64,000 bases of DNA from Gp7-AA6 sp036001245 (GTDB taxonomy: Bacteria; Acidobacteriota; Thermoanaerobaculia; UBA5066; Gp7-AA6): the NCBI GenBank assembly GCA_036001245.1, contig DASYUL010000049.1, positions 62,001-126,000 of the forward strand, given 5' to 3'. Positions 14,961 to 22,369 of the stretch are shown piece after piece. The notes under the pieces are model-generated. The model worked only from the letters and a program-made list of their open reading frames with translations. It was not told the origin of the DNA and did no database searches. The position numbers and the translations under genes were made by a program. The stretch's first letter is position 1; each line of letters begins with the position of its first letter.

Positions 14961-17516
14961 ATGCCCAAATCCCTCCGTTTTGCGGGCCTCTTCGTCGCTG
15001 TCTCTCTGTTTGCACCCTTCCTGCGGGCGCAGACCGACAGCCCGACCACGATCTCCGCGGGCAGCGCCTACCAGACGGAGAAATCGGGAATCGTAAGCGG
15101 CGTCCGGGTGGAAGTCCGGCCCGACGGCTCGGTCTGGTTCCTGATCCCCGCCCTCGACCGGATCGCGGTGCTCCAGGGCGACCAGATGAAGCAGTGGGCA
15201 ATTCGCGACGACAACCACCTGGGGGCGAATCCGGTCGATTTCGAGCTCGACGGGGACTTCGTCTGGTTCCTGTGCAACGGCGAGAGCCAGATCGACGCCG
15301 GTCACTCCATCCTCGGACGGCTCGACACCACCAACGGTCATGTCCGGGAGTGGGAAGTCCCGGGTTCCCGCCCCGCCGGGTTCTATCGGGCGCCCGACGG
15401 GAAAGTTTGGATCCCCCAGACCGACCGGACCCGCGGGCTCCAGTCGGTCGACATCGAGACGCTCGAAGTCGTTGACCACCGCTCCGGTCAAACGGACGGC
15501 ACCGGCACCCAGACGATCGCCTATTCCGACATCGTCGTCGGGCCCGACGGCGCCCTCTGGATGACGGATTTCGGCAACAACCGGCTCGTCCGCTACGTGC
15601 CGGATGCCTCGACCGAGACGTCTTGGACGTTGTTCGACCCCACTCTCGCGATTCTTTCTCCGTCTCAGATCCAGCTCGACGGAGAGGGCCGCGTCTGGAT
15701 TTCGGAGTTCACCGGCGCCCGCGTGGATCGCTTCGACCCGGCGTCGGGCGAGCTCGTCAGCTACATCGGATTCGTCAACCCGATTCACTTCGAGCTCTTC
15801 GGCGGCCGCGTGTACGTCTCCGAAGCCAGCGGAGGCAACGGGCAGATCGCCCTGCTCGATCCGGCGCTCGCGACGGGTGCGTCGCCGCCACCGCTCGTGC
15901 CGGAGACGCTCGAGGTCCATCCGCTCGTCAACCCTCGCAAGGCGATCGTTCGCGACTACACGGTCACGCCGACGACGTTCGGGAGCGTCGCGGAGGCGAT
16001 CCCGGCGGCCGATCTCAAGGTGTCAGCCGGCGCCCCCGGGATCCTTCGAACCGAGATCCCCTGGCAGAATGCCTACGGGATCGACGTCTCGGGGGGCGAA
16101 GTTTGGGTCGGCACGACGGGCCGCCTCGCGCGGGTCCTGCCGCAGACGGTGGGGACCGCCTCCGATCTGGTGGCGCCGGCGGCGAGCCAGCGCGCCGGCG
16201 CGACCGACCAGGAGGTGCGAGTCGACATGATGCTCTACAACGCGAGCGACACGCCGATCGCCGGGGAAGCGCTGTACCTGTTCTCCCCCGGCTTCTTCGC
16301 GGCCCGTCAGACCTTCAACCTCGCACCCGGAGCGACGGCGCTCGTTTCCGACGCATTCGGAGACCTCGGATCGGCGTCGATCACGGTCACCGGACCGCTT
16401 CGCCTGCACGTTACGTCCGGTCCGGCGGACAAGCTCGTCGCGAGCGTGCGAACCGCGCACGGGCGCGAGGACGGCGGATCGTTCGGATACGCGACGCCGG
16501 CGTTCTCGGCGTCCGAGAGCCTCGGCGCGGGAGCGAATCGAATCCTCTTTACGGGCGCCCGCGAGACCGACACGTCGGTCTTCGGCTTCTTCACACCCTC
16601 CGGCGCCGAGGCGGTCTTCACGCTGGTCGCTCCAGATGGAACGGTGCGCGGCACGCTTCCCATCTCGCTCACGGCGAACATCGACCAGGAGTTCCAGCCG
16701 GCGGCGTCGGCGTTCGGAGTCCCCGAGGAGCCCGGTGACGTGATCCGGGTCTCCGTCCTCTCCGGAACGCTTCTCCCGTACGTGCGCATCGTCGACGAGG
16801 GCACCGGCGACACCGCGCTCGCTCTCCCCGCGAACGCGTCCGGCAGCGCGCTCTTCCCCAACGCCGGCACGGCGATCGGTCTCTTCGGCACGAGCTTCGT
16901 GTCCGACCTGTTTCTTTCGAACGCCGACGTCGCGACGCCCGCCTCGGTGACCCTCTCGTACTATCCGCTCGATCCCTTCGAGCCCCCCTCGTCGCGCACG
17001 ATCTCGCTCGCGCCGGGCGCGGCGAGATTTATCGAGGACGTCCTTCCGACGCTCTTCGGGGTCAAGATCGGCCAGGGAGCTCTTCTCGTCGAGTCCGACG
17101 TCGCGGTCGTGTCCTCGCTGCGCGTCGCGTCTCGCAAAGAGGAAGGCGACTTCGCCACGCTGGCTCTTCCGATCGAGGAGGGCGGCAACGTTCCCGCCGG
17201 GGGATCGGCGTACGCGATCGGCGCGCCCCAGACGGCGACCCGCCGGACGAACCTCCTCATCCACAACCGCGGGGCCGCCGGCAACGCGAGGGTCATCGGG
17301 TACAACGGCAACGGGGACGAGATCGGCCGCCTGACGATCGCGATTCGGGAGTTCCAGACCGTCCGGATTAACTCGGTCACCGCCGCGATCGGCGCCGAGG
17401 AGGAGAGAAACGCCCGGCTCGTCGTCGAGGCTTCCGAGGGAATGGTCCTCTTCGCGTGGGCCGCCGAGGTCGACGGGCCGACGGGAGACGTCGAGATCCA
17501 GGCGTTGCGGCAGTAG
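14961..17516 (+). CDS. Exported Vgb-like beta-propeller protein
   Basis: 851 residues. A signal peptide (FAGLFVAVSLFAPFLRAQ) is followed by a propeller region (about 25-420). Its repeated motif, RPDGSVWFLIP, APDGKVWIPQTD, GPDGALWMTDFGNNRL, DGEGRVWISEFTGARVDRF, is that of virginiamycin B lyase-like (streptogramin lyase) blades. The catalytic role is not implied: most such proteins in environmental bacteria are uncharacterised. The second half (about 420-851) holds several similar beta-rich domains with NAS-D-x-P and ATLSYY/FLP patterns, perhaps adhesion or surface display. The ATG lies six bases after TATGAT. A single-gene unit. Confidence 0.75.
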   Translation: MPKSLRFAGLFVAVSLFAPFLRAQTDSPTTISAGSAYQTEKSGIVSGVRVEVRPDGSVWFLIPALDRIAVLQGDQMKQWAIRDDNHLGANPVDFELDGDFVWFLCNGESQIDAGHSILGRLDTTNGHVREWEVPGSRPAGFYRAPDGKVWIPQTDRTRGLQSVDIETLEVVDHRSGQTDGTGTQTIAYSDIVVGPDGALWMTDFGNNRLVRYVPDASTETSWTLFDPTLAILSPSQIQLDGEGRVWISEFTGARVDRFDPASGELVSYIGFVNPIHFELFGGRVYVSEASGGNGQIALLDPALATGASPPPLVPETLEVHPLVNPRKAIVRDYTVTPTTFGSVAEAIPAADLKVSAGAPGILRTEIPWQNAYGIDVSGGEVWVGTTGRLARVLPQTVGTASDLVAPAASQRAGATDQEVRVDMMLYNASDTPIAGEALYLFSPGFFAARQTFNLAPGATALVSDAFGDLGSASITVTGPLRLHVTSGPADKLVASVRTAHGREDGGSFGYATPAFSASESLGAGANRILFTGARETDTSVFGFFTPSGAEAVFTLVAPDGTVRGTLPISLTANIDQEFQPAASAFGVPEEPGDVIRVSVLSGTLLPYVRIVDEGTGDTALALPANASGSALFPNAGTAIGLFGTSFVSDLFLSNADVATPASVTLSYYPLDPFEPPSSRTISLAPGAARFIEDVLPTLFGVKIGQGALLVESDVAVVSSLRVASRKEEGDFATLALPIEEGGNVPAGGSAYAIGAPQTATRRTNLLIHNRGAAGNARVIGYNGNGDEIGRLTIAIREFQTVRINSVTAAIGAEEERNARLVVEASEGMVLFAWAAEVDGPTGDVEIQALRQ

Positions 17517-17562
17517 GTTTCGAGGTCCAAGTTCCGAAGTCCCCATAGAATCGCGCGTTGCA

Positions 17563-18636
17563 ATGGCCCCTCCGTCCACGGTGATCCGCGGCTCGGGAAT
17601 GTTCGTCCCGGACGGCATCGTGACCAACGAGCGGATGTCGCTTCTCATGGACACGAGCGATGAGTGGATCCGGCAGCGCACCGGAATCTGCGAGCGTCGC
17701 TACGCGCGGCGCGGGACGTCGTCCTCGGACCTCGCGGTCGAAGCGGCGCGGCGGGCGCTCCTCGACGCCGGGCTCGAAGCCGGCGACCTGGACTTCATCG
17801 TCTTCGCCACGATGACTCCCGACCACTATTTCCCGGGCAATGGCGGTCTGCTCGCGAGCAAGCTCGGTCTCGAAACCACTCACGCGCTCGACGTCCGGAT
17901 GCAGTGCGCCGGTTTTCTCTCGGGCCTCCAGGTGGCGGACGCGTTCATCCGGTCCGGCACCTACCGCCGCATCCTCCTCGTCGGCGCGGAATGCCATGCG
18001 TCGCTGTATCCGTGGACCGACGCGGAGTGGGCGGTGATGTTCGGCGACTCGGACGGACCCGTCTCGCCGGAGGTGTACGCGTGGGGAACGGCGCAGCGCG
18101 ACCGCGCGATCATCTTCGGAGACGGAGCCGGAGCATTCGTCCTGGAAGCGAACGACTCCGGGGACGGGCGCGGGTTCCTCGGCTTCGAGATGCGCACCGA
18201 CGGCGGCCAGTGGGACAAGCTCTACGTCCCGGGCGGCGGCTCGGCGAGCTTCCCCTATTTCTCGCCGGAGATGTTCGCCGCGAACGGGACCGTGCCCGTC
18301 GTCGAGGGTCGGCAGGTGTTCCGCCTCGCGACGACGATGATGCCGGAGATCGTGCGCGAGGTGCTCGGGAAGCACGGGTTCTCGGTCGACGATCTCGATC
18401 TGCTCCTCATGCACCAGGCGAACCTCCGCATCAACGAAGCGGTGCAGAAACATCTCGGTCTGCCCGATGAGAAGGTCTTCAACAACATCCAGAAGTACGG
18501 CAACACGACAGCGGCGACTCTCCCTCTCGTCTTCCACGAGGCGAAGGAGGCCGGGGGCGTGCATCCGGGCTCCCTCGTTTGCTTTACCGCACTCGGCGCG
18601 GGGCTGCACTGGGGCGCGGGACTCGTGAGGATGTGA
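17563..18636 (+). CDS. 3-oxoacyl-ACP synthase III-like protein (FabH family)
   Basis: 357 residues. The condensing-enzyme triad is complete: Cys in ALDVRMQCAGFLSG, His in LLMHQANLRINEAV and Asn in QKYGNTTAATLP. FabH starts fatty acid synthesis by joining an acyl-CoA to malonyl-ACP. This protein is about 40 residues longer than typical FabH, with an extra segment around DSDGPVSPEVYAWGTAQRDR and another near GGSASFPYFSPEMFAANG. It also lacks neighbouring fab genes, so a specialised synthase is equally possible. The start ATG lies 11 bases after TAGAAT. Degenerate heptamer-like repeats occupy the gap upstream. Confidence 0.85.
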   Translation: MAPPSTVIRGSGMFVPDGIVTNERMSLLMDTSDEWIRQRTGICERRYARRGTSSSDLAVEAARRALLDAGLEAGDLDFIVFATMTPDHYFPGNGGLLASKLGLETTHALDVRMQCAGFLSGLQVADAFIRSGTYRRILLVGAECHASLYPWTDAEWAVMFGDSDGPVSPEVYAWGTAQRDRAIIFGDGAGAFVLEANDSGDGRGFLGFEMRTDGGQWDKLYVPGGGSASFPYFSPEMFAANGTVPVVEGRQVFRLATTMMPEIVREVLGKHGFSVDDLDLLLMHQANLRINEAVQKHLGLPDEKVFNNIQKYGNTTAATLPLVFHEAKEAGGVHPGSLVCFTALGAGLHWGAGLVRM

Positions 18637-18648
18637 CCGGGGAGAGCG

Positions 18649-18691
18649 TCCCGAGCAAGCGAGGGATCCTCCCGAGCGCGAGCGAGGGATC
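18649..18691. repeat. Two direct copies of a ~21-bp repeat
   Basis: Copies at 18649-18668 and 18670-18691 share TCCCGAGC..GCGAGGGATC, differing by a small central indel and a substitution. They lie between the FabH-like stop and the next promoter (TATACT at 18735). Confidence 0.8.
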
Positions 18692-18734
18692 TCTTACGAT
18701 TTCGTAAATACCGGTTCGGACGAAAACGCGTCGC

Positions 18735-18740
18735 TATACT
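18735..18740 (+). promoter_or_regulatory. -10 element before the haem-like lipoprotein
   Basis: TATACT ends ten bases before the GTG at 18751, again leaving almost no leader. Confidence 0.45.
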
Positions 18741-18750
18741 CCGCCGCGTC

Positions 18751-19194
18751 GTGCGGCGCGTCTTTCTTCTCACCGCGTGTGCGGTCGCGTGCATCTCGGC
18801 GGCCGGCTGCGGCGATGAGAAGCGCCTCCCTGTCGAGCCGGGCGGCCCGGGACCCGGGCCCTCGCCGCTCGCCACCTACACGCGCGTCCAGGACGAGGTC
18901 TTCACCCCCAGGTGCGCGCTCTCCGGGTGCCATCTCGGACCCGCCTCGCTCGCCCAGGAGGGGATGGTCCTCTCCTCCGGCGTCGCGTACGACAACGTCG
19001 TGATGGTCCGCGCGAACCAGAACCCCTCGATCTTCCGGGTGACGCCCGGTGACGCGGTGAACTCCTACCTCTGGCGCAAGATCACCCCCGGCCAGCAGAT
19101 CATCGGCGACCGGATGCCGCAGACCGGTTCCATCAGCGAAGCCGAGCGCCAGCTCATTACGGATTGGATCCTGAGGGGAGCGCCACGCGATTGA
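18751..19194 (+). CDS. Lipoprotein with a CxxxxCH haem-like motif
   Basis: 147 residues. The signal ends in a lipobox (ACISAAGC, Cys about 20), so it is probably lipid-anchored in the periplasm. A Gly/Pro linker follows, then VFTPRCALSGCHLGPA. The CxxxxCH spacing is a variant seen in planctomycete-type cytochrome c domains, where the canonical form is CxxCH. The closing LWRKITPGQQIIGDRMPQTG carries the Met (RMP) expected as axial ligand in these domains. Haem attachment is therefore likely but not proven. It is followed with TTGA overlap by the DUF5777 gene. Confidence 0.7.
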   Translation: MRRVFLLTACAVACISAAGCGDEKRLPVEPGGPGPGPSPLATYTRVQDEVFTPRCALSGCHLGPASLAQEGMVLSSGVAYDNVVMVRANQNPSIFRVTPGDAVNSYLWRKITPGQQIIGDRMPQTGSISEAERQLITDWILRGAPRD

Positions 19195-20024
19195 GATTCA
19201 AGGTTCAAGGTTCAAGGTTCAAGGTGGCGAGTCTCCTCGTCTGCCTTGCCGCTGCTCCGATCTTCGCGCAGGAGGCGGCGACCGGGGAGCGTCCGAGGTC
19301 ACCGGAGGGACCGCGCATCATCAACCTCCCGTCGGCGGACGTGCCGGGGAAGGGCACGCTCGGCGTGTTCTTCACCCACCGTTTCACACAGCCCCTTTCG
19401 GACGCGGACTTCCACTCCTTCTTTTCGTTCGACTCGAGCGCGGCGATCGGCCTCGGCGTGTCCTACGCGCCGCTCGAGGCGCTCGACCTTTCGCTCGACC
19501 GCTCCTCGAGCGAGGACGACTACGAGCTCGCGGCCAAGTACCGGTTCCTGCCGGCCGCCGAAGGACGGCCTTTCGCGCTTTCTCTCCGCGTCGGCGGCAA
19601 CGCGAGAACCGAGCAGGGCGTCGAGGATCGCTATGCATTCTTCGCTCAGGGAATCGCGTCGGTGTCGATCGGGCCGCGGGTCCGCGTGACCGCGATTCCG
19701 ACGTACGTTTCCAACACGGCGCTCTTTCGCGACGTGTTCAACGTGCCGCTCGCGATCTCGATCGGAATCACGCGCACGGTCAACGTCCAGGGGGAGTTCT
19801 ATCCGAAGAACGGCGACTTCACGGAGGGCCCCAACCGGGGCACGCACGCGGGCTGGATCGTGGCGATCGAGAAGACCGTCCTGCGCCACCGTTTCGCGTT
19901 CACTGCTGGTAACCTGCGCGCGACGAGCGTCGACCAGTACACGGCCTCCGACTTCGGAGGCGGGATCCCGAAAGGGGACGTGTACATTGGTTTCAACCTC
20001 GTCCGCCAGTGGAAGCTCAAGTAG
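19191..20024 (+). CDS. DUF5777 family outer-membrane beta-barrel protein
   Basis: 277 residues. The start is taken as TTG 19191 overlapping the upstream TGA (TTGA), which gives a signal peptide MRFKVQGSRFKVASLLVCLA cleaved near IFAQ. Its basic n-region is encoded by four 7-bp repeats. The mature part has alternating strands with aromatic ends (GTLGVFFTHRFTQPLSD, LGVSYAPLEALDLSLDRSSS, DYELAAKYRFLP) and ends in IGFNLVRQWKLK, the pattern of DUF5777. The family often accompanies cytochrome-like lipoproteins, as here. Another in-frame TTG at 19164 is less likely. Confidence 0.8.
   Translation: MRFKVQGSRFKVASLLVCLAAAPIFAQEAATGERPRSPEGPRIINLPSADVPGKGTLGVFFTHRFTQPLSDADFHSFFSFDSSAAIGLGVSYAPLEALDLSLDRSSSEDDYELAAKYRFLPAAEGRPFALSLRVGGNARTEQGVEDRYAFFAQGIASVSIGPRVRVTAIPTYVSNTALFRDVFNVPLAISIGITRTVNVQGEFYPKNGDFTEGPNRGTHAGWIVAIEKTVLRHRFAFTAGNLRATSVDQYTASDFGGGIPKGDVYIGFNLVRQWKLK
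19197..19224. repeat. Four exact units of the heptamer TTCAAGG
   Basis: Units at 19197, 19204, 19211 and 19218. They sit inside the start of the DUF5777 coding sequence and encode its basic signal n-region (FKVQGSRFKV). Gain or loss of one unit would shift the frame. Confidence 0.95.
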
Positions 20025-20785
20025 CGGAAAACGGAGAACGGAAAACGGGAAACGGAGCGGTTCCGGAGCTCCTCGTTCCTCTTCTCACGCCCACGCAGCG
20101 TCTCGTTTCTCTTCCCGCCGTCGAGCTCCGCGACGCGGCGACCGGCGCCCCTCCGCGACTCCGGACGGCCGTGCGCGTCGGCGTCCGCGAGGGGATACTC
20201 GTCGTGCGCTTCGACGGTCGCGACGCGGGCACGGTGGCGACCCTGCGCCGTCGCGACGAGGCGCTTTGGACCGAGGACGTCTACGAAGTCTTCCTGACCC
20301 CGCTCGATCCACCCCTTGTCTACTTCGAGTTCGAGATCAATCCTCTCGGAGCGCTCTTCGACGCCCGGGTCGAGTCACCGGATCTCGTCCGGGCGACGAT
20401 GAAGGTCGACGTCGCGTGGAACCTGCCGGGACTCACCGGCAAAAGCCGCGTCCGCCCGGGCCGCTGGTCGGCGGTGCTGAAGATCCCGCTCAGGTCACTG
20501 GCCGGCGATCTTCTCCCGGGAGATGGGGTGCGCGAAGGGGTCTCGACTGGCGACGCCGACAGAAAAGTGCCGGCCGCGACCGAAGGTCGCGTTCTCGAGA
20601 AGCGAGCGGCCGGAAGGGGTGAGGGCGCACCGACTCGCCTCCCTGATCTGTGGCGCGCCAACTTCTACCGGGTGGACCGCGGCGCGAAGGACGAGTTCTC
20701 GGCGTGGTCGCCGATAGCGAAAGATCCCCCGGACTTTCACGAGGCCCGGACGTTCGGCCGGATCAGGCTGCCCGAGATTTCCTAG
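20009..20785 (+). CDS. CBM9-like carbohydrate-binding-family protein
   Basis: 258 residues. The core reads as a family 9-like beta-sandwich: VRVGVREGILVVRFDGRDAG, EALWTEDVYEVFLTP, YFEFEINPLGALFDARVE, VDVAWNLPG, WSAVLKIPLRSL and LWRANFYRVDRG..EFSAWSP. Such domains are found alone in many bacteria with unknown ligand. The GTG start overlaps the DUF5777 gene by 16 bases, so the two are coupled. Two oddities: the first residues are encoded by a heptamer repeat, and about 35 residues near the C-terminus are encoded by a palindromic insertion. No signal peptide is visible. Confidence 0.72.
   Translation: MEAQVAENGERKTGNGAVPELLVPLLTPTQRLVSLPAVELRDAATGAPPRLRTAVRVGVREGILVVRFDGRDAGTVATLRRRDEALWTEDVYEVFLTPLDPPLVYFEFEINPLGALFDARVESPDLVRATMKVDVAWNLPGLTGKSRVRPGRWSAVLKIPLRSLAGDLLPGDGVREGVSTGDADRKVPAATEGRVLEKRAAGRGEGAPTRLPDLWRANFYRVDRGAKDEFSAWSPIAKDPPDFHEARTFGRIRLPEIS
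20025..20059. repeat. Five degenerate heptamer units (CGGAAAA type)
   Basis: CGGAAAA, CGGAGAA, CGGAAAA, CGGGAAA, CGGAGCG in direct tandem. They lie just past the DUF5777 stop and within the N-terminal codons of the CBM9-like gene. Confidence 0.88.
20527..20631. repeat. Palindromic element inserted in frame in the CBM9-like gene
   Basis: The outer arms GGTGCGC and GCGCACC enclose an inner stem CCGGCCGC/GCGGCCGG. That stem holds two small hairpins, GCGACC-GAA-GGTCGC and TTCTCGAGAA. It looks like a REP-type cruciform. It is translated as a low-complexity insert rich in Gly, Arg and Ala between KIPLRSLAGDLLPGD and PDLWRANFY. Confidence 0.6.
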
Positions 20786-21219
20786 GGACGGGCTCGAGGG
20801 ACGTCCTTCTCGAAACGAACTCCCATGGCTGCGAGCCACTGCTCGGCGCGCTCGCGCGCGCGTCGCTGCTTGTACTGGAAGAATCGCGCCTCCTCCCGCG
20901 GGTGTCGCCGGAGTGCGTCACGGTATGCGGAGACGAAGTCGTCCGCGGCAAGCGCGGCGGTCAGGTTACGCCGGCAGCCGGCGTCTTCGCACTGCGCGGC
21001 GAAGTCCTCGAGGTCTCCCCGCGATCGCTCGCCCGAGTCGCGCGGCAGGGCGGCGTATCGCGGGTCGGAGCTCATCGCGGAGTGACGCGCGGCGTCGCGT
21101 TCCAGCACCTGGATCACCTCGCCGCTCTCGCGGTCGAAGAAGTGAGTGATCTGCCGCGACTGGCTCTCGAACCCGACCACGAGTCCCTCCCAATCGACCT
21201 CGAGCGGCAAAGGGGGCAT
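20782..21219 (-). CDS. UPF0158 family protein
   Basis: 145 residues. The N-terminus WEGLVVGFESQSRQITHFFDRESGEVIQV is the UPF0158 opening, in which a short sheet reads out dLeTGEV-like residues. A helical region rich in Arg, Ala and Glu follows and ends KQRRARERAEQWLAAMGV. Function is unknown. It runs opposite to its neighbours. The stop overlaps that of the CBM9-like gene through the palindrome CCTAGG, in which both strands read TAG. Confidence 0.78.
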   Translation of the reverse strand: MPPLPLEVDWEGLVVGFESQSRQITHFFDRESGEVIQVLERDAARHSAMSSDPRYAALPRDSGERSRGDLEDFAAQCEDAGCRRNLTAALAADDFVSAYRDALRRHPREEARFFQYKQRRARERAEQWLAAMGVRFEKDVPRARP

Positions 21220-21250
21220 AAACCGCTATGATACGAAGTTTGAGGAAGTT

Positions 21251-22369
21251 GTGAAGAAGATCGCGACGTTCGACGACTGGATCGACGCCTTCCGGGAGTG
21301 GCAGAAGGACATCGGCCTGACCCTGCCGAAGTACTCCGACTACCAGTTCGAGGCCAAGTACGGCGACCTCAAGACCAACGAGATCGAGTTCGGCGACTTC
21401 AAGGGTCGGAACAAGTGGGAGCGCATCACCCAGATCCCTCATCAGCCCATCCGCGACGCGCTGCTCAACCTGATCGTCTACCAGGGGGACACCGAGTTCG
21501 CCTCGGTCGAGCAGCAGAGAAACCTGCTCAAAACGTCGCCCTCGGAGTACGACACCGACAGCGTCTGCCGGATCATGGTCGAGGAGATGCGGCACGGGTG
21601 GCAGATGTGTCACCTGCTCGTCAACGACTTCGGCGAGACCGGAAAGATCGAGGCGCGAAAGCTCCTCGAGCGGCGGTCGTTCGACAACAATCGCCTGCTC
21701 GGATCGTTCAACGTCGACGTCGACAACTGGGTCGACTTCTTCACCTACACCGAGTTCGTCGACCGCGACGGGAAGTTTCAGCTGAACATGCTGTCGACGT
21801 CCGCGTTCGCGCCGCTCGCCCGCTCCATGGGGCCGATGCTCAAGGAGGAAGGCTTCCACATGGGGACCGGACACATGGGGCTGCAGCGGATCGCGAAAGC
21901 GGGCCGCGTGCCGGCGCCGCTCCTCCAGAAGTACATCAACAAGTGGCTGTCGACCGCATACGATCTTTTTGGAAAGGATCACTCCTCTTCGGCCGAGTGG
22001 TTTTACGTGTGGGGACTGAAGGGCCGCTACGACGAGCACCGGCACGCCGCCGACCCGGACCGGGAGCGCCTGAACGAGCTCTCGCGCGAGATGTACAAGC
22101 AGGAAGTCGACAAGCTGATCGAGCAGATCAACCGGCACCTGCCGGCCGGCGCGCAGCCGATCGTCGCTCCCGACATGAAGTACCACCGGGGGATCGGCGA
22201 GTTCGCGGGCAAGACGTACTCGGTCACGGGGGAGCTCCTGTCGGCCGACGACCACGCGAAGCACCTGGCAGAAACGCTGCCGAGCCCGGAGGAGCAGAAG
22301 TTCATCGCGAACCTGATGCACGAGCCGGACTGGATCGCGCCCCGCGAGTCTCTCGGGCCGGCGACGTAG
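21251..22369 (+). CDS. BoxB/PaaA-like di-iron oxygenase
   Basis: 372 residues of the phenylacetate/benzoyl-CoA oxygenase large-subunit superfamily. The carboxylate-bridged di-iron ligands are seen as Glu in EFASVEQQ, ExxH in EEMRHGWQMCH, Glu in YTEFVDRDG and ExxH in EEGFHMGTGH. BoxB epoxidises benzoyl-CoA and is about 100 residues longer; PaaA is shorter. No boxA, boxC, reductase or CoA ligase is nearby, so substrate and pathway are open. The start is GTG 21251 after GAGGAAG; a TATGAT lies at 21227. It overlaps the N-terminal codons of mutY. Confidence 0.75.
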   Translation: MKKIATFDDWIDAFREWQKDIGLTLPKYSDYQFEAKYGDLKTNEIEFGDFKGRNKWERITQIPHQPIRDALLNLIVYQGDTEFASVEQQRNLLKTSPSEYDTDSVCRIMVEEMRHGWQMCHLLVNDFGETGKIEARKLLERRSFDNNRLLGSFNVDVDNWVDFFTYTEFVDRDGKFQLNMLSTSAFAPLARSMGPMLKEEGFHMGTGHMGLQRIAKAGRVPAPLLQKYINKWLSTAYDLFGKDHSSSAEWFYVWGLKGRYDEHRHAADPDRERLNELSREMYKQEVDKLIEQINRHLPAGAQPIVAPDMKYHRGIGEFAGKTYSVTGELLSADDHAKHLAETLPSPEEQKFIANLMHEPDWIAPRESLGPAT

